Counted from the stretch's first letter, positions 25,045-35,121 are shown. The stretch: DNA of 64,000 nt from CAWIJJ01 sp963836425 (GCA_963836425.1 CAWIJJ010000020.1:1-64000); one strand, 5' to 3'. Made by a program: numbers and translations. Notes: generated by a model from the sequence alone, not told the origin.

Positions 25045-28000
25045 ATGTACCACTTCAAGCATTTCGGCCGGATTTGCGCGCCCGGGATTCTGGCGCTGGT
25101 TTTGGCTGTAGGACCGGCGGCAGCACAGCGCCGCGGCGGAGGCGGCGGAGCGGCCCAGCCGCCGATGACGTTCCGCTTTATGGGACCGGCAGTCGGCAAC
25201 CGGATCTCGGCAGCCGCGGGGGTTCCCGGCGATCCATCCATCTACTATGCCGGAGCGGCTTCCGGCGGGGTTTGGAAATCGACCGACGGCGCGCGCAGCT
25301 TCGCGCCCATCTTCGACAGCCAGCCGGTGCAGGCCATCGGCGCGCTGGCGGTGGCAAAGTCGGACCCAAAGACCGTGTGGGCGGGAACGGGCGAAGCGTG
25401 GGCGATCCGCGACAGCGACATGATGGGCAACGGCGTCTACAAATCCACCGATGCCGGGCAGACGTGGACTCATATGGGACTGGACGAGACGGGCCGCGTC
25501 GGGCGGATCCTGATCCATCCGTCAAACCCCGACATCGTGTACGTCTGCGCGGCTGGCAGGCTGACCGGCCCGCAGCAGGAGCGCGGCGTCTATAAGACCA
25601 CGGATGGCGGCAAGACCTGGCAGCGCTCTCTGTTCGTCAACCCGGACACGGGCTGCTCAGGGTTGGATATGGATGCGAAAGATCCGAACACCCTGGTGGC
25701 CGGCACGTGGCAGGTGGTCATGCACACCTGGGCGATGTTCAGCGGCGGACCGGGCAGCGGCGTGTACCTCACGCACGATGGCGGTGCGAGCTGGAACCGC
25801 GTGGAAGACGCGGGCATGCCAAAGTCTCCGGTGGGCAAGATCGATGTGGGCATTGCGCCGACGAATTCCAAGCGCGTCTACGCCCTGATTCAAACGGCGG
25901 ACCAGGGCTCGCTGTGGCGCTCCGATGACGGCGGGGAGCACTGGGCCGCGGTCAACTGGCAGCGACCGCTGATCGGCCGCGCCGGCTATTACATATCGTT
26001 GAAGGTTTCGCCCGTAAATGCGGATGAAGTGCTGGTGGCAAACAGCAGTTTGTGGCTTTCGACGGACGGAGGAAAATCGTTTCGCACCATGCCGTGGGGC
26101 GGCGATACTCACGACATATGGATCGATCCGGACGGCAAGCGCATCGTGGTGACGCACGATGGCGGCATGTACGTGACCACGGACCACGGACAGACTGCCA
26201 CGCGCGTGACCCTGCCGATCGGGCAGATGTATCACGTAGCGGTAGACAACGATGTGCCGTACAAGATCTACAGCAACATGCAGGACGACGGCACCATGCG
26301 TGGGCCGAACAACGTCGTGGAGGCGGGTCCGAACGTTCCGGGGCAGGGCTTCGGCGGCGGACGCGGCGGCGCCGGCACATGGGAGCACAGCCTGGGCGGG
26401 TGCGAATCCGGATTCACCATTCCCGATCCGGTGGACTCCAATATCGTCTGGGCCACCTGTTACGGCAACCAGGTGACGCGGTACGACGCGCGCGCGAAGA
26501 TGGCGCGGTCGGTGAGTCCATGGCTGCACACGCTCGATGCGGAACCGAACCAGGTGAAATATCGCTGCCACTGGTCGCCGCCACTGGCCATCGATCCGTT
26601 CGACCACAATACGGTTTATTACGGCTGCCAGATGGTTCTGCGCACCACCAACGGAGGCGTAAGCTGGACCGAGCTGAGCCCGGACCTGTCCACCAAGGAT
26701 CCGAGCCGGATCGTTTCCTCGGGCGGGATCGTGGGGGATAACCTGGGCCAGTTTTACGGGGAGGTGGTGTTCGCCATCGCTCCGTCTCCGGTGCAGCGCG
26801 GGCTGATCTGGGCGGGCACCAACGATGGCAAGGTCTGGTACACGAGCGATGCGGGCAGGAACTGGGTGGATGTAACGCGCAACATCACCGGGCTGCCGGC
26901 GTGGGGTGTGGTGTCGAAAATCGAGCCTTCGCACCACGAGGCCGGCACCGCATATATCTGCGTCGATCTTCATCTGATGGACAACCGCGACCCGTGGATC
27001 TATAAGACCTCCGATTTCGGCAAGACGTGGCGCAAAATCAGCGACGGTCTGCCCAAGGGCGGGCCGCTTACCTATGCACGCGCGATTGCCGAGAACCCGA
27101 ACCGGAAAGGCAACCTGTTCGCGGGCACCGGCAACGCCTTCTACTATTCGATGGACGACGGCACGTCGTGGAAGCCGCTTCAGGCGGGACTGCCGCACGC
27201 GCCCGTTTCCTGGATCGTGGTGCAGAAACAGGCGCACGATATCGTACTCTCGACGTATGGTCGCGGGCTCTATATCATGGACGACATCACGCCGCTGGAG
27301 CAGGGACTGCTGGAGCAGACGCCCACCGAAGCCGCGCGGCTGGTGGCGCCACGCCCGGCGTACCGCCTCGTGAAAGGCGCGGCCCGCGCACAATTCACGT
27401 ACTGGCTCAAGGAGCCGGCCAAGAGCCCGGTTGCGTTCGAGATCACGGACTCCCAGGGCGGCCCGGTGCGCTCATTGCTGGCAGGAAACGGGCGGACCGG
27501 GCTCAACCGGTTCTCATGGGATATGCACTATCAACCGCCCCGTACGGTGGCACTGCGAACGACGCCGCCCGAGAATCCGCACATCTGGGAGGAGCCGCGC
27601 TTCGAGGGGCAGGAGACGCGGCCGATCACGCACTGGGGCCTTTCGCAGGCCGAGGTGGGGCCCATCGCCGCGCCGGGCAGGTACACGGTCAAAATGACGG
27701 TGGATGGAACCTCCTACACCCAGCCGCTCGAGATACTTCGGCCCCCCGACAGTCACGGCACTGATGCGGAACTGCAATCTTCGGTACGGCTCCAGTTGAA
27801 GGTTCGGGACGATATCAACCAGGTGTCGGACATGACCAACCAGATCGAATGGATGCGCAGGCAGCTCGAAAACCAGGCCAAGAACGTCGCGGGCAAGGAT
27901 GCGCTGCTGAAGGCGATCAACGCCATCGACGCGAAGCTTCAGGATGTCGAGTACCAGATGATCACCCGTGCGGACGCCCTCAGCGACGATAAATATTTCC

Positions 28001-28290
28001 AGACGGCGTACAAGCTGTATCAGAACTTCATATGGCTCAACGGCGAGATCGGGACGGGCGCCGGGGATGTGCAGGGATCGGGCGATTGGGGGCCGACGGA
28101 AACCGCCATCGGCCTGGTGTTGGATCTGGAGAAACAACTGGCGGCAGTGCAGGCGCAGTACAAGGGTGTGATGGAGAAGGACGTGCCGGCCTACAACCGG
28201 CAAATCACCGGGAGCGGCCTGGATCCGCTGAAGACGACGGGAGCGCCGCCTCCGCCGGCCCGCACGGGTGGCCGTTTTGGAGGGAATTAG
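25045..28290 (+). CDS. Secreted sortilin/VPS10-type BNR-repeat propeller protein
   Basis: 1081 aa with a Sec signal peptide (GILALVLAVGPAAAQ). At least ten Asp-box motifs of the form S/T-x-D-x-G-x-T-W occur (TDGGKTW, HDGGASW, SDAGRNW, SDFGKTW and others), giving one or two beta-propellers as in sortilin and sialidase-like proteins. After ~residue 750 comes a beta-sandwich-like region (GGPVRSLLAGNGRTGLNRFSWDMHY) and a helical region before the GRFGGN end. No sialidase Arg triad is obvious. These proteins are greatly expanded in Solibacter relatives, function unknown. A hairpin follows, then the ADOP permease 88 bp downstream. Confidence 0.88.
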   Translation: MYHFKHFGRICAPGILALVLAVGPAAAQRRGGGGGAAQPPMTFRFMGPAVGNRISAAAGVPGDPSIYYAGAASGGVWKSTDGARSFAPIFDSQPVQAIGALAVAKSDPKTVWAGTGEAWAIRDSDMMGNGVYKSTDAGQTWTHMGLDETGRVGRILIHPSNPDIVYVCAAGRLTGPQQERGVYKTTDGGKTWQRSLFVNPDTGCSGLDMDAKDPNTLVAGTWQVVMHTWAMFSGGPGSGVYLTHDGGASWNRVEDAGMPKSPVGKIDVGIAPTNSKRVYALIQTADQGSLWRSDDGGEHWAAVNWQRPLIGRAGYYISLKVSPVNADEVLVANSSLWLSTDGGKSFRTMPWGGDTHDIWIDPDGKRIVVTHDGGMYVTTDHGQTATRVTLPIGQMYHVAVDNDVPYKIYSNMQDDGTMRGPNNVVEAGPNVPGQGFGGGRGGAGTWEHSLGGCESGFTIPDPVDSNIVWATCYGNQVTRYDARAKMARSVSPWLHTLDAEPNQVKYRCHWSPPLAIDPFDHNTVYYGCQMVLRTTNGGVSWTELSPDLSTKDPSRIVSSGGIVGDNLGQFYGEVVFAIAPSPVQRGLIWAGTNDGKVWYTSDAGRNWVDVTRNITGLPAWGVVSKIEPSHHEAGTAYICVDLHLMDNRDPWIYKTSDFGKTWRKISDGLPKGGPLTYARAIAENPNRKGNLFAGTGNAFYYSMDDGTSWKPLQAGLPHAPVSWIVVQKQAHDIVLSTYGRGLYIMDDITPLEQGLLEQTPTEAARLVAPRPAYRLVKGAARAQFTYWLKEPAKSPVAFEITDSQGGPVRSLLAGNGRTGLNRFSWDMHYQPPRTVALRTTPPENPHIWEEPRFEGQETRPITHWGLSQAEVGPIAAPGRYTVKMTVDGTSYTQPLEILRPPDSHGTDAELQSSVRLQLKVRDDINQVSDMTNQIEWMRRQLENQAKNVAGKDALLKAINAIDAKLQDVEYQMITRADALSDDKYFQTAYKLYQNFIWLNGEIGTGAGDVQGSGDWGPTETAIGLVLDLEKQLAAVQAQYKGVMEKDVPAYNRQITGSGLDPLKTTGAPPPPARTGGRFGGN

Positions 28291-28329
28291 CGGCCAACCA
28301 ACAGTGGTGTGAGATCGTCTAATCTCTGA

Positions 28330-28352
28330 ACCGCCCGCCGTCGGGGGGCGGT
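28330..28352 (+). terminator. Hairpin between BNR protein and permease genes
   Basis: ACCGCCC (28330-28336) pairs with GGGCGGT (28346-28352). Only CTTCGC follows, so it may attenuate rather than end transcription into the permease gene. Confidence 0.4.
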
Positions 28353-28377
28353 CTTCGCAAGATGTCCGGGAGGGTTC

Positions 28378-30909
28378 ATGCTGCAAGACGTCCGTTTTGC
28401 CCTGCGGGTTTTCCTGAAGAACCGCGGATTTACTGCCATCGCCGTGTTGTCCCTGGCGTTTGGGATCGGCGCCAACACCGCCATTTTTACCCTAGTCGAC
28501 ACGGTGCTGCTGAAATCGCTGCCCGTGCGCGCTCCGGAAGAGCTGGCAGCGATCGGTATCGGCAACCCGGACGACCCCGACACCTCGTTCAATTACCCGG
28601 ATTACGAATACCTTCGCGACCACAACAAGTCGTTCGCCGGGTTGATTGCGACCACGGGCGGAGGAACGTCGGTCGCCTTCAGCGTCCCCGATGAACGCGC
28701 TGCGGGATCGGATGTGGTTTCGGGCGCTCTGGTCTCGGGGAACTACTTCGAAGTGTTGGGCGTCACGCCGGTGATCGGCCGCCTCTTCACGCCGGCGGAT
28801 AACGTGACGGAGGGCGCGCATCCGTACGTGGTGTTGAGCTACGACTTCTGGCAGCGGCGCTTCGCCGGCAGCACGGCGGCGCTCGGCAAGCCGGTCACCA
28901 TGAACGGATCGCCGTTCACCGTGATCGGCGTGGTGCGGCGCGGTTTTCACGGAACCGTGGTGGGCACCTCACCGGACGTCTACGTCCCCATCATGATGAA
29001 TTACCAGCTCAACCGCGGCTATAAGCAATGGAACTCGCGGCACTTCTGGTGGTTGAACGTGCTGGCCCGGATGAAGCCGGGAGTGAGCTTCCAGGCGGCA
29101 TCGCCGGAGCTCACGGTCTTGTGGCAGCAGATTCTGCAAAACGATCCGGAGGAGCGGGAACGGGCGGCGAAACAGTCGGAGCCTCGGCAAAAGGAAGTGG
29201 GCGTCGCCATGCCGGGAAGCACGGGGTATTCCTGGTGGCGCCGAACAGTTTCCAAACCGCTGACGGTGCTGATGGGCGTGGTGGCGATGGTGTTGCTGAT
29301 TGCCTGCGCCAACGTAGCCAACCTGCTACTGGCTCGGGCGGCGGCGCGGCAAAAGGAGATTGCGATTCGCCTGGCCGTGGGTGCAAGCCGGCGGCGGCTG
29401 ATATCTCAACTGCTGGTGGAGGGCGTTTTGCTCTCCATTGCCGGGGGCATCGCGGGCCTCTTGTTTGCATGGTGGGGCATCCAGGTGTTGATCGGGCTGA
29501 TGCCGCAACGGGCGATCGATATCGAATTGAACATCGCGCCCGATTTCCGGCTACTGGGCTTCTCGTTTGCGCTTTCGCTGCTGGTGGGAGTTGTGTGTGG
29601 ACTTGTGCCGGCTCTGCAAGCCACCAGACCCAATCTCACTGGCACTTTGAAGAATGAGTTGGGCGGTGCGGTGCGGCGGAGGTTCGACTTGCGGCGTTCA
29701 CTGGTGGTGCTACAGGTGGCGGTCTCCCTGCTGCTTCTGATCGGCGCGGGCCTTCTGATCCGCAGCCTGCGCAACCTGCGCACGCTCGACCCCGGCTTCG
29801 CGCGCGAAAACGTGCTGCTGGTGAGCATCAATCCGCAGGCAAGCGGCTATAAGGGTCAACGGTTACGCGACTATTACGAGCGGCTCGCCGGTCGCGTGGG
29901 CGCATTTCCCGGAGTACAGCGGGCAAGCTTGGGGAGGATCACACCGCTTGCGGGAATGCGGTGGAACGGCGACCTTGCCATCGAAGGCTATCAGCCGAAG
30001 CCCAAAGAACGCATGGTGGTAGACTTCAACGCGGTCGGGCCGGGGTTCTTCGATACCATGGGGATTCCGATTATTCTTGGACGCGATTTCAAGGCGGAGG
30101 ACAACCCGGCGTTTACTCCCGACCCGCCGGACAAGCGGGAAGAGAACCCGAAGTTGGGGCCGCCCCCGCCGGTGGCCATCGTGAACGAGGCCTTTGCCCG
30201 GAAATACTTCCCCAATCAAATGCCGGTGGGAAAGCGGTTCAGCCGCGAATCGAAGTACGCACCGGAGAACTCATTCGAGATTGTGGGCGTAGTGAAGAGC
30301 GCGAACTACTTCGGCCTTCGCAAGAAGGTGGAGAGCATGGTCTATGTGCCGGTCTGGCGGGATGGCTCGGACACCATGACGCTTGCGGTCCGCTCGCGTA
30401 CCGATCCGAACCAGGTGCTGCCGGCCATCCGGCGGGAAGCCGCTACGCTCGACCCGGCGATTCCGATTCTGCAAACGCTGACCCTCGAAGACCAGTTCGA
30501 CAACAACATCTCGCAGGAGCGGATGGTGGCGACGCTCTGCGGATTTTTCGGTGCCCTGGCCCTCCTGCTGGCGGCGATCGGGCTTTACGGCGTGATGGCG
30601 CAATCGGTGGCGCGACGCGTGCGTGAGATCGGTATTCGCATGGCGCTCGGTGCCAGGCCCGGCGAGGTGCTCTGGCTGGTATTGCGGGAAAGCGCATTGA
30701 TGATCGGGCTGGGCGCGCTGATCGGACTGCCGGCCGCGTTCTGGCTGACCAAACTGGTGAGCACCTTCCTGTTCGGCCTGACCCCGCAGGACCCGCTCAG
30801 CATTGCCGCGTCCGTGACGGTGCTGCTGGTCATTACCGCGCTGGCCGGCTTCATTCCGGCACGGCGGGCGACGAAGGTGGACCCGATGGTCGCGCTACGA
30901 TATGAGTGA
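28378..30909 (+). CDS. ADOP-type ABC transporter permease
   Basis: 843 aa. Acidobacterial duplicated orphan permease: MacB-like periplasmic core domains alternating with two FtsX membrane domains. It starts with LQDVRFALRVFLKNRGFTAIAVLSLAFGIGANTAIF, has the membrane core ANVANLLLARAAARQKEIAIRLAVGASR near the middle, and repeats it at the end (ARRVREIGIRMALGARPGEV) with the tail VDPMVALRYE. About 8 transmembrane helices. No ATPase gene is adjacent, as is usual for this group, so it may recruit one encoded elsewhere or work in another way. The following CBM9-like gene overlaps its stop. Confidence 0.93.
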   Translation: MLQDVRFALRVFLKNRGFTAIAVLSLAFGIGANTAIFTLVDTVLLKSLPVRAPEELAAIGIGNPDDPDTSFNYPDYEYLRDHNKSFAGLIATTGGGTSVAFSVPDERAAGSDVVSGALVSGNYFEVLGVTPVIGRLFTPADNVTEGAHPYVVLSYDFWQRRFAGSTAALGKPVTMNGSPFTVIGVVRRGFHGTVVGTSPDVYVPIMMNYQLNRGYKQWNSRHFWWLNVLARMKPGVSFQAASPELTVLWQQILQNDPEERERAAKQSEPRQKEVGVAMPGSTGYSWWRRTVSKPLTVLMGVVAMVLLIACANVANLLLARAAARQKEIAIRLAVGASRRRLISQLLVEGVLLSIAGGIAGLLFAWWGIQVLIGLMPQRAIDIELNIAPDFRLLGFSFALSLLVGVVCGLVPALQATRPNLTGTLKNELGGAVRRRFDLRRSLVVLQVAVSLLLLIGAGLLIRSLRNLRTLDPGFARENVLLVSINPQASGYKGQRLRDYYERLAGRVGAFPGVQRASLGRITPLAGMRWNGDLAIEGYQPKPKERMVVDFNAVGPGFFDTMGIPIILGRDFKAEDNPAFTPDPPDKREENPKLGPPPPVAIVNEAFARKYFPNQMPVGKRFSRESKYAPENSFEIVGVVKSANYFGLRKKVESMVYVPVWRDGSDTMTLAVRSRTDPNQVLPAIRREAATLDPAIPILQTLTLEDQFDNNISQERMVATLCGFFGALALLLAAIGLYGVMAQSVARRVREIGIRMALGARPGEVLWLVLRESALMIGLGALIGLPAAFWLTKLVSTFLFGLTPQDPLSIAASVTVLLVITALAGFIPARRATKVDPMVALRYE

Positions 30910-31715
30910 CCATGTGGAATGTGGAGCCCGCCCGCTACACCTGCCGACGGGCTGCCGGCCCGATTGAAATCGATGGCAGGCTGGACGAGCCCTCGTGGAA
31001 CTTGGCGGAGCAGTCCGCTTCCTTCGTCGACATCGTGACCGGCGAGCCGGCCTGGTTCGATACGCGCGTGTCCCTGCTCTGGGACGACCGCAATCTGTAT
31101 TTCGGATTCCGCGCGGAAGAGACCGACGTCTGGGGCACGCTCACCGAACGCGATTCCAAGATCTGGGAAGAGAACGATCTCGAACTGTTCATTGCCGGCA
31201 AAGATGCTTACTACGAGTTCGAAATCAACGCCCTCAATACGGTGTACGAAGTCTTCTGGATCTGGAAGGATATTCTGAAGCCCGGCTCCCCTTACTTCGG
31301 CCGGCCGGAGTTTGAACCGGCGGCGCAGCGCACCATGGTGCTGGACGGCGTCGGCGGCCATGTGCATCCACGGGGCGAGCGCTGGGGTTTTCTCGACTGG
31401 GACCTGCCGGGGCTTCAAACGGCGGTGCATGTGGATGGCGTCGTAAACAGCCGGAACCACACCGATCGCGGCTGGACGGCCGAAATCGCGGTTCCCTGGC
31501 GGGGGCTGGTGGAGATCGCGGACGGCCGCGCACTGCCGCCGCGCGAAGGCGATGTCTGGCGGATCGACTGTTCCCGATTCGAGAAGATCGGGCGCAACGG
31601 CGAGGTGCTCGATCCCTGTGCGGGCTGGACCTGGAACCGGCACGGGCACTACGATTCCCACATCCCTGAAGTGTTTCCTTATGTCACGTTTTCGAGCCGG
31701 GTAGTAGGGGCATGA
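30906..31715 (+). CDS. Carbohydrate-binding family 9-like protein
   Basis: 269 aa. CBM9-like fold indicated by GPIEIDGRLDEPSWNLAEQS near the start, VSLLWDDRNLYFGFRAEE, IWEENDLELFIAG, YYEFEINALNTVYEVFW and GWTAEIAVPWRGL. It appears cytoplasmic as written, without a signal peptide. Single-domain members usually bind sugars; here the partner is probably the Rieske enzyme encoded next, whose ATG overlaps its stop (ATGA). GTG 30906 overlaps the permease stop; ATG 30912 is an alternative start. Confidence 0.85.
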   Translation: MTMWNVEPARYTCRRAAGPIEIDGRLDEPSWNLAEQSASFVDIVTGEPAWFDTRVSLLWDDRNLYFGFRAEETDVWGTLTERDSKIWEENDLELFIAGKDAYYEFEINALNTVYEVFWIWKDILKPGSPYFGRPEFEPAAQRTMVLDGVGGHVHPRGERWGFLDWDLPGLQTAVHVDGVVNSRNHTDRGWTAEIAVPWRGLVEIADGRALPPREGDVWRIDCSRFEKIGRNGEVLDPCAGWTWNRHGHYDSHIPEVFPYVTFSSRVVGA

Positions 31716-32782
31716 ACCATTTTCGTTGGGAGCCGGACCTGGCTCGCGCCGCCACCATTCCCGCGGAATGGTACACCGATCCCGCCATGCTCGCACGCGA
31801 ACGGGACGCGGTGTTCGGTTGCACGTGGCAGGCGGTGGGACAGGCGGCCAGCGTGGCCGCGCCGGGCAGTTACCTGGCTTGCGAAGTGGCGGGCGAGCCG
31901 GTGATGGTGGCACGCGATAAGGACGGAACGCTGCGCGCTCAGTCCAACGTGTGCCGGCACCGCGGCGCGGTTCTCACGGAGGGCTGCGGGCAGGCATCCG
32001 TCATCCGCTGCCCCTATCACGCGTGGACCTACGGGCTGGACGGGCGCCTGCTGGGCGTACCGGAGTTCGAAGGCGTCGAGAACTGGGACCGGTCCGCGGT
32101 GCGCCTCCCTCAGTTCCGCGTGGAAACCTGGGGCCCGTTCGTGTTCGTCAACCTGGACGGCACCGCGCCGGCACTCGGCGAGGTGCTGGGCGCGATTCCG
32201 GAAGAAGTGGCCGCCATCGGCTGTCCGGTGGACGCGCTGCGCTATTCGCGCCGTCGCGATTACATAATCGAGTGCAACTGGAAGGTATATATCGACAATT
32301 ACCTGGAGGGTTACCACCTTCCGGCCGCGCACCCCAGCCTGTTTCGGGAACTCGATTACTCGCGCTACCGCGTGGATACGTTCCGGTACTATTCATCGCA
32401 GATCGCGCCGATTCGCGAACGCACCGAAGGCCGGCGACGGTATGACTTTCGCGACAGCAGCAATCGCGCGCTGTATTACTGGATCTTTCCTAACTTCATG
32501 CTGAACGTGTATCCGGATAACCTGAGCAGTAACATCATTTTGCCGCTCGGGCCCGACCGCACGCTGACAATTTTCGAGTGGTTCGCCTACTCGGGCGAAG
32601 TAGCGGAAGCCACCATCGAATTCAGCGATGAGATCCAGCAGGAGGACATTCGCATCTGCGAAAGCGTGCAAAAGGGACTGCAATCGCGGCATTACCGGCA
32701 GGGGCGATACTCGGTCAAACGGGAAAACGGGGTGCACCATTTTCACGGCCTCCTGGCCGAGTTTCTGCAACAGGCCGGCTAG
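31712..32782 (+). CDS. Rieske non-haem iron oxygenase, alpha subunit type
   Basis: 356 aa. Rieske [2Fe-2S] ligands Cys81-x-His83 and Cys100-x2-His103 (NVCRHRGAVL, CPYHAWTYG). Catalytic domain with NWKVYIDNYLEGYHLPAAH, giving His202 and His207 as mononuclear iron ligands and Glu199 nearby. Resembles choline monooxygenase-like or aromatic-ring hydroxylating oxygenases; needs an external reductase, which is not in the window. Translation is coupled to the CBM9-like gene. Substrate cannot be assigned; a glycan- or lignin-derived aromatic or a quaternary amine are options. Confidence 0.9.
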   Translation: MNHFRWEPDLARAATIPAEWYTDPAMLARERDAVFGCTWQAVGQAASVAAPGSYLACEVAGEPVMVARDKDGTLRAQSNVCRHRGAVLTEGCGQASVIRCPYHAWTYGLDGRLLGVPEFEGVENWDRSAVRLPQFRVETWGPFVFVNLDGTAPALGEVLGAIPEEVAAIGCPVDALRYSRRRDYIIECNWKVYIDNYLEGYHLPAAHPSLFRELDYSRYRVDTFRYYSSQIAPIRERTEGRRRYDFRDSSNRALYYWIFPNFMLNVYPDNLSSNIILPLGPDRTLTIFEWFAYSGEVAEATIEFSDEIQQEDIRICESVQKGLQSRHYRQGRYSVKRENGVHHFHGLLAEFLQQAG

Positions 32783-33771
32783 CGGAAGGTCAACCCGGCC
32801 CGGAACCCCGTAAAGTGTACCTGTTCGCCTTCGCTCAGCCAGACGTGGTCGCGGAATTCGAAGCGCAGCGCCACACGCGGGTGAAACCAGTAGTTTAAGC
32901 CGCCGCCGTAGTGGACCATCGGTGCCCCGCCCCCGGAGATGATTGCGGACACTCCGCCAGTCACGAACGGGTCGATCTTGCGCCCGCTTTCATTGAAGAA
33001 ATGGAAGCCCGGCCCCACCGCTACGATCGCCGCGTTCCGCTGAAAGTCGCCCGTGGCAATCAGCCCGGTAACATCGCCACCCAACGTGAAGCGGAGTTGG
33101 AAAGGCACGGCGCGCGAGTATGGGCTCAACTGGAAAAGCGTGGCGGCAATTGTGAAGCGGGCTGTCGCGTACGGGCTGAAGCACCGCGCCCGGCCGCCGG
33201 TGCATGTGATTGGCATTGATGAGGTGAGCCGGCGCAAAGGGCAGGTCTATCTCACGGTGGTTTACGATCTGGAGCGCCGGGTGCTGCTGTGGGTAGGAGA
33301 CGACCGGACCGAAGAAGCGGTGCGGCCGTTCTTTACCCAGGAAATGGGCAAGCGGCGCTGCCAAACGCTGCGTGTGGTGTGCATGGACATGTGGGCGCCG
33401 TATGCCAAGCTCGTGCGCGACCACGCAGTCAACGCACAGATCCTGTTCGACCGGTTCCACATCGTCAAACACCTGCACGAAGCGGTAGAGGCGGCCCGCC
33501 GCGATCTGTGGCGCCAACTGACTTCCAAGGAGAGGGTAACTTTCAAGGGAACCCGCTGGCTGCTGCTGAAGAACCCGTGGAATCTGAACAGCAAGTTGAA
33601 TCCGACCTGCCCGCCTCCGCCTGCCTGTAGATGCTCGCCGTGCCAGTAAGTGTAGATCTGCCTTCCGGGAATAGTCGAAATTCCGCCGTAGACGTAAGCG
33701 TTTGAATGCTGTCCCCGTGCCGCCGGCGCAATCGCCAGCGCCAGCATCAGGATGTATCTGAGCTTCTGCAT
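32779..33771 (-). pseudogene. Outer-membrane beta-barrel protein gene interrupted by transposase remnant
   Basis: The 5' part (33771 to ~33595) encodes a signal peptide (YILMLALAIAPAARGQ) and the first strands (SNAYVYGGIST, GGGGQVGFNLLF). The 3' part (~33125 to 32779) encodes barrel strands (VGPGFHFF, MVHYGGGLNYWFHPRVALRFEFRDHVWL) ending in FRAGLTFR with a terminal aromatic-Arg as in OmpA-like barrels. Between them is an inverted ISL3-type transposase fragment. About 175 residues remain of what was probably a ~190-200-aa protein. Its stop overlaps the end of the Rieske gene by a few bases. Confidence 0.75.
33085..33595 (+). mobile_element. ISL3-family transposase fragment
   Basis: ~165 codons open on the plus strand: YGLNWKSVAAIVKRAVAYGLKHR, IGIDEVSRRKGQVYLTVVYDLERRVLLWVG with the first DDE Asp, VCMDMWAPY with the second Asp, LFDRFHIVKHLHEAV, and TRWLLLKNPWNLN. 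Both the N-terminal zinc-finger part and the C-terminal ~200 residues are missing. No terminal repeats or target duplication could be seen, so this is a decayed or recombined relic. Borders are approximate. Confidence 0.8.
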
Positions 33772-33827
33772 GTTTCGAGATTACGGCGGGCGGCGAGTGC
33801 GTTTGTCACCGGATTGTATGGCCGCGG

Positions 33828-35054
33828 TCAAACTTTCAGGAACAGCTTACGGCGGTACATCCAGAAGAGCACCAGCCAGTACACCAGCAAGACCGCGAGC
33901 CCGCGGAGCAGTGGCTCGACACCGGTTCCGAACGCCTGAAAGAATCCGCGGCCGAGGTGGATGCGGAACGAATCGATGATGAAGCGCTCCCAGAGATGGG
34001 CGATCAGGTAGGCCGCCATGGAGTTCATCCCGATCACCACCAGGGGGAAGGCCCACTTGCGGTAGCCCTTGGCGTCCACGACCCAGCAGAAGCCGGCCAG
34101 GAAGAGGAAGCACAACCCGCCGCTGAACAGGGTCCAGGAAGGCGTCCAGATGCGCTTCACTACCGGGCAGATGCCGGTGAAGTGCAGGAGCAGGCCGGCG
34201 GCTATGCCGATGGCGCCCGCGGCCAGCAGCCGTTTGAACGGCAGGCGCGGGGCGCTGGCGCGCAGCCACCGGCCCGCGGCGAGGCCCAGCAGCATGGTGC
34301 CGAGCGTGGGTATGAAACTCAGGGTGAGATAGCCGCCGCCGTTGAATACGAACGGCTTGGTACGCGGAAACAGGTTGAGAAACCACTGGTCGAAGGCGTT
34401 GCCGAAGTTGGCGTTTTTGTTCCAGTGCGCGGCAAAACCGGTGTAATGATGCTGCCAGTCCGCGGGCACACCCACCGCCTGATAATCGAAGCCGGGACCG
34501 GCGGCGGGATAGAGCGCCCAGGCCAGCCAGTAGCCGAACAGGATCACGGCTAAAGCGATCCACTGCCAGCGCGGCGGGCGGAACGCAAGCAGGAACAGGA
34601 TCGGGTACCCGAAGCCGATTTGCGAGAGCGTGTCTTCGAAGGTGAAGTAAGTCTGGGGGCCGCTGAGGGAGCGAAGAAACACCCCGAGGAGCACCAGAAG
34701 CAGGCCCCGCCAGAGGGCGTGGGCGAACATTCTGGGGAAGGTGCCGCCTTTGGCGATGCGGCTGGCGATCGAATAGGGGACGGCGACGCCGACCAGAAAC
34801 GAGAAGCCCGGCTGAATCGTGTCGTGCAGGGAGCAGCCCGCCCAGTCCACATGGGTCTGGTGATAGGCCAGAAAATGCCAGAACGGGTTGCCGGGAAAAG
34901 CTCTTGCGACGCGTGACAACTGCAATACCTCGGCCATCATCAGCAGCATGACAAAGCCGCGATAGGTGTCCACGGCGGAGTTGCGCGTGGCAGGACCGGG
35001 GGTCGCCGTGGACCCCGCGGGTTTCATGACGGGTTCTTGCAGCGTGGGCTGCAT
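33828..35054 (-). CDS. DUF5009/HGSNAT-like membrane acyltransferase
   Basis: 408 aa with about 10-11 transmembrane helices. Signals: NSAVDTYRGFVMLLMMAEVL at the start of helix 1, DWAGCSLHDTIQPGFSFLVGVAVPYS, and IGMNSMAAYLIAHL near the end. The layout matches the family of heparan-alpha-glucosaminide N-acetyltransferase-like proteins, which move acetyl groups across the membrane onto amino sugars. In bacteria the acceptor is usually unknown. GTG/ATG start region is Pro-rich and the second Met (residue 10) may be the true start. It precedes, and is transcribed toward, the barrel pseudogene. Confidence 0.82.
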   Translation of the reverse strand: MQPTLQEPVMKPAGSTATPGPATRNSAVDTYRGFVMLLMMAEVLQLSRVARAFPGNPFWHFLAYHQTHVDWAGCSLHDTIQPGFSFLVGVAVPYSIASRIAKGGTFPRMFAHALWRGLLLVLLGVFLRSLSGPQTYFTFEDTLSQIGFGYPILFLLAFRPPRWQWIALAVILFGYWLAWALYPAAGPGFDYQAVGVPADWQHHYTGFAAHWNKNANFGNAFDQWFLNLFPRTKPFVFNGGGYLTLSFIPTLGTMLLGLAAGRWLRASAPRLPFKRLLAAGAIGIAAGLLLHFTGICPVVKRIWTPSWTLFSGGLCFLFLAGFCWVVDAKGYRKWAFPLVVIGMNSMAAYLIAHLWERFIIDSFRIHLGRGFFQAFGTGVEPLLRGLAVLLVYWLVLFWMYRRKLFLKV

Positions 35055-35121
35055 CGCGGGGACTACGATATCACGAGGCGCGGCCCGAAGGCCAGGCAGG
35101 GATGCCAGCCGGCGTTCCGCT

